From Propioniciclava soli (GTDB lineage Bacteria; Actinomycetota; Actinomycetes; Propionibacteriales; Propionibacteriaceae), in assembly GCF_014858005.1 (NCBI RefSeq), contig NZ_JACYOT010000015.1:1-64000 (forward strand): a stretch of 64,000 nt of DNA, written 5' to 3'. The position numbers and the translations under genes are program-made. Below the pieces are notes generated by a model. It was not told the DNA's origin. It saw nothing but the letters and a program-made list of their open reading frames with translations, and made no database searches. Shown piece by piece: positions 62,173-64,000 of the stretch (the first letter of the stretch is position 1; each line of letters opens with the position of its first letter).

Positions 62173-62478
62173 GCTGAGTTCGGAACTGGGAATGGGGCTG
62201 GACGGGAACTGGGCCGGGCTCAATCTGGCAGGGCTCAGCCAGGGCGGAGAACGGCTCGCTGTGCAAACAGACGCTGGCGGTCGAACTCCGGTTGGGGGCT
62301 CAAACTCCACCTCCGAAACCGGAGTTTGACGCCCAAGGTGTGAGTGTCGGCGCCGCACGGGGTAGGATGCTCGGGTTGCTTGGCGAGGGGACGCGGTCCC
62401 GTGATCGACAAGGCGTGGGCCCGATGGCCCGCCCTCCCTTGCCGGGCTCGTCGTTCCACGCAAGGTTGAGGAGAAACC
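62173..62478. other. prs-rplY gap with hairpin and rplY promoter/leader
   Basis: No gene. CAAACTCC (62301-62308) and GGAGTTTG (62321-62328) form an 8-bp hairpin that may end the glmU-prs message. TAGGAT at 62363-62368 is a -10-like box for rplY, leaving a leader of about 105 nt. The first 70 bases hold loose repeats of GAACTGGG. Confidence 0.45.
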
Positions 62479-63183
62479 ATGGCCAACAACGAGATCAAGC
62501 TCGCCGCCGAGGCGCGCAACGAGTTCGGCAAGGGTGCCGCGCGCCGCATTCGCCGCGCCGCCAAGGTGCCTGCCGTCATCTACGGGCACGGCACCGATCC
62601 GGTCCACATCACGCTGCCGGGTCACGAGACCCTGCTCGCTCTGCGCACCGCCAACGCGCTGCTGTCCATCAGCATCGACGGCGCCGCGGACCAGCTGGCC
62701 CTGCCCAAGCAGGTGCAGCGCGACCCGATTCGCGGCTTCATCGAGCACGTCGACCTCGTCGTCGTGCGCCGCGGTGAGAAGGTGACCGTCGACATCCCGA
62801 TCGTCGTCACCGGTGCTGACAAGGAGGACCGCATCCTCGTGCTCGACCAGCAGAGCATTTCGCTCGAGGTCGAGGCCACGAACATCCCGTCCGAGATCGC
62901 GATCGACGTCTCCGCATTTGAGATCGGCGACAGCCTCTCCGCGGGTCAGCTCGAGCTGCCGCAGGGCGCCGTGTTCCACGGCGAGGCCGACGACCTCATC
63001 CTCTCGATCGCAGCGGCGCCCACCGCGGACGAGGTCGCCGCCGAGCTGGACGCCGCCGTGGCGGACGCCACCGACGAGGAGAAGGTCGCCGCGCAGGAGG
63101 AGGCCGCCGCCACGGCGTCCACCGAGGAAGAGGCCGAGCAGAACGAGGCCGACGCCGAGGCCGCCGAGGGCGACGCGGAGTAA
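62479..63183 (+). CDS. rplY: 50S ribosomal protein L25 (general stress/Ctc type)
   Basis: A 234-residue L25/Ctc protein that binds 5S rRNA. Residues 1-95 are the L25 beta-barrel (AEARNEFGKGAARRIRRAAK, GHGTDPVHITLPGHE), 100-190 the TL5/Ctc C-terminal domain (GEKVTVDIPIVVTG), and 190-234 a very acidic tail (EEEAEQNEADAEAAEGDAE). GAGGAG lies before the ATG. The order rplY-pth is conserved. Confidence 0.95.
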   Translation: MANNEIKLAAEARNEFGKGAARRIRRAAKVPAVIYGHGTDPVHITLPGHETLLALRTANALLSISIDGAADQLALPKQVQRDPIRGFIEHVDLVVVRRGEKVTVDIPIVVTGADKEDRILVLDQQSISLEVEATNIPSEIAIDVSAFEIGDSLSAGQLELPQGAVFHGEADDLILSIAAAPTADEVAAELDAAVADATDEEKVAAQEEAAATASTEEEAEQNEADAEAAEGDAE

Positions 63184-63186
63184 GCA

Positions 63187-63786
63187 TTGTCCTCCTGGCT
63201 CGTGGTCGGGCTCGGGAACCCGGGCCCGACCTACGCGTTCACGCGGCACAACGTCGGCTTCATGGTGGTCGACGAGCTGGCCGCGCGGGCGCGCTCGTCC
63301 TTCACCTCCCCGCGCGGCATGCGCGGGGAGGTGGCCGAGACACGCCTCGCCGCCTCCGGGCTGGGGGGTGTCGGCGCGGACGCCCAGCGGGTCGTGCTGC
63401 TCAAGCCGCGCACCTTCATGAATGACTCCGGGATCGCCGTGGCGAAGGTTTGCGCGTTCTTCAAGATTGCTCCGGATCATGTCATCGCCGTCCATGACGA
63501 GCTCGACCTCGACTTCGGGCAGCTCCGCCTGAAGTCCGGTGGCGGGGACAACGGGCACAACGGACTGAAGTCGCTCCGCGCCCACCTCGGCACCGGTGAC
63601 TACCCGCGCGTCCGCTACGGCATCGGACGGCCCCCCGGTCGTCAGGACCCCGCGGCCTACGTGCTCGCGCCGATCCCCACCTCGCTCCGCGAGGACTATG
63701 AGGTCGAGACGTCCCGCGTCGCGGACGCCGTGGAGACCCTGATGCTCTCCGGGCTCGCCGACGCGCAGAATCGCTTCAACTCCTGA
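63187..63786 (+). CDS. pth: Peptidyl-tRNA hydrolase
   Basis: A 199-residue Pth enzyme that recycles stalled peptidyl-tRNAs. Catalytic residues lie in VVGLGNPGPTYAFTRHNVGF (Asn and His, about 5-24), KPRTFMNDSG (about 75), VHDELDLDFGQLRLKSGG (catalytic Asp, about 102) and GHNGLKSLRAHLG. A TTG start at 63187 has GGAG upstream and gives the usual length; a later GTG would cut the first strand. Confidence 0.94.
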   Translation: MSSWLVVGLGNPGPTYAFTRHNVGFMVVDELAARARSSFTSPRGMRGEVAETRLAASGLGGVGADAQRVVLLKPRTFMNDSGIAVAKVCAFFKIAPDHVIAVHDELDLDFGQLRLKSGGGDNGHNGLKSLRAHLGTGDYPRVRYGIGRPPGRQDPAAYVLAPIPTSLREDYEVETSRVADAVETLMLSGLADAQNRFNS

Positions 63787-63805
63787 ACCGGCCCGCGGGG
63801 CCGGT
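63787..63805. terminator. Hairpin after pth
   Basis: ACCGGCCC (63787-63794), loop GCG, GGGCCGGT (63798-63805): perfect 8-bp stem directly after the pth stop. No T-run follows. Confidence 0.55.
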
Positions 63806-63876
63806 CGACGGCAGCGCTGAGGGGCATCACTGACCCGGCAGCTGTCGCTCTGTTCGATGGCCATGACCGAGACGTC

Positions 63877-64000
63877 TCAGGTCCGGTACCGATGGTGCTG
63901 CTGCACGACGCGCTTGCCGTTTGAACGAACCGGGCTGTGGAACACGGGGTGACCGCGCCCGTCGAAGTCGATGAGCCAGTTGCGCTCGTCGGGGAGGTTG
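63877..64000 (-). CDS. C-terminal end of an unidentified gene, partial
   Basis: On the minus strand a frame open from the window edge ends at TGA (63877-63879) with LPDERNWLIDFDGRGHP then VFHSPVRSNGKRVVQQHHRYRT. The composition looks coding and the stop is 72 bp from the pth hairpin. I do not recognise the family. In related genomes mfd often follows pth, but this fragment is not mfd and faces the other way. Confidence 0.45.
   Translation of the reverse strand, partial: NLPDERNWLIDFDGRGHPVFHSPVRSNGKRVVQQHHRYRT

Noticed and set aside
59821..63864. 1347-codon minus-strand open frame
   Set aside because: It runs through glmU, prs, rplY and pth on the opposite strand; composition is that of a shadow frame.

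Overview
The window looks like chromosome of a high-GC actinobacterium, most likely in or near the Propionibacteriaceae. The reasons are strongly GC-biased codon use, many GTG starts, leaderless-type promoters (a TANNNT -10 box 6-8 nt before the start codon), menaquinone genes, and a housekeeping order (pmt-rsmI-tatD-rsmA-ispE ... TetR-tRNA-Gln ... glmU-prs-rplY-pth) that matches the actinobacterial neighbourhood known from Mycobacterium. Genus is not determinable by reading alone.

Layout. 1-1.2 kb: decaying mobile/TA sequence (frameshifted ISL3-type transposase end, vapB with a damaged vapC). 1.1-9.9 kb: a carbohydrate locus made of a LacI-family regulator, a lipoprotein plus two permeases of a sugar ABC importer (no ATPase), a GH43 enzyme and a secreted GH30 enzyme with four discoidin-like domains whose frame is broken by one in-frame TAA. 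Four near-identical CACGTG-centred palindromes tie the locus into one regulon. 10-13.8 kb: DUF1761 protein, a small gene broken by TAG, an ABC-F ATPase behind a possible leader-peptide attenuator, a repeat-rich gap and a NUDIX hydrolase. 14-19.7 kb: a 1910-residue secreted amylase-pullulanase fusion bracketed by two copies of a 48-bp palindrome. 19.8-28.7 kb: SppA, small conserved proteins, thioesterase, glycosyltransferase, ribokinase, AGCS symporter. 28.7-34.6 kb: menaquinone cluster, menF-menC-menD diverging from menB-menE. 34.7-46.1 kb: MHS transporter, unknown protein, CopD/CtaG-CopA copper operon, 6-phosphogluconate dehydrogenase, a Tag-like glycosylase lacking zinc ligands, NCS2 permease, peptide-type binding protein. 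46.2-51.6 kb: pmt diverging from rsmI-tatD-rsmA-ispE. 51.7-55.1 kb: ATP-grasp / alpha-E / transglutaminase trio. 55-59.4 kb: TetR, tRNA-Gln and a small accessory block (DUF2510-PH-SHOCT protein, mannitol dehydrogenase family protein, PRC/DUF2382 protein). 59.7-63.8 kb: glmU-prs-rplY-pth, then the end of an unidentified minus-strand gene.

How the genes work together. The left third is built for polysaccharide capture: one LacI-controlled system that probably takes side-chain or backbone sugars of a galactan or arabinogalactan, and one secreted starch/pullulan enzyme. The middle and right are respiration (menaquinone, copper delivery to cytochrome oxidase), transport, cell-wall precursor synthesis and translation functions. 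No CRISPR array, rRNA operon, prophage or obvious biosynthetic cluster was seen. The points most worth following are the four-site LacI regulon with its nonsense-split GH30, the 48-bp palindromes around the amylopullulanase, and the ABC-F leader.
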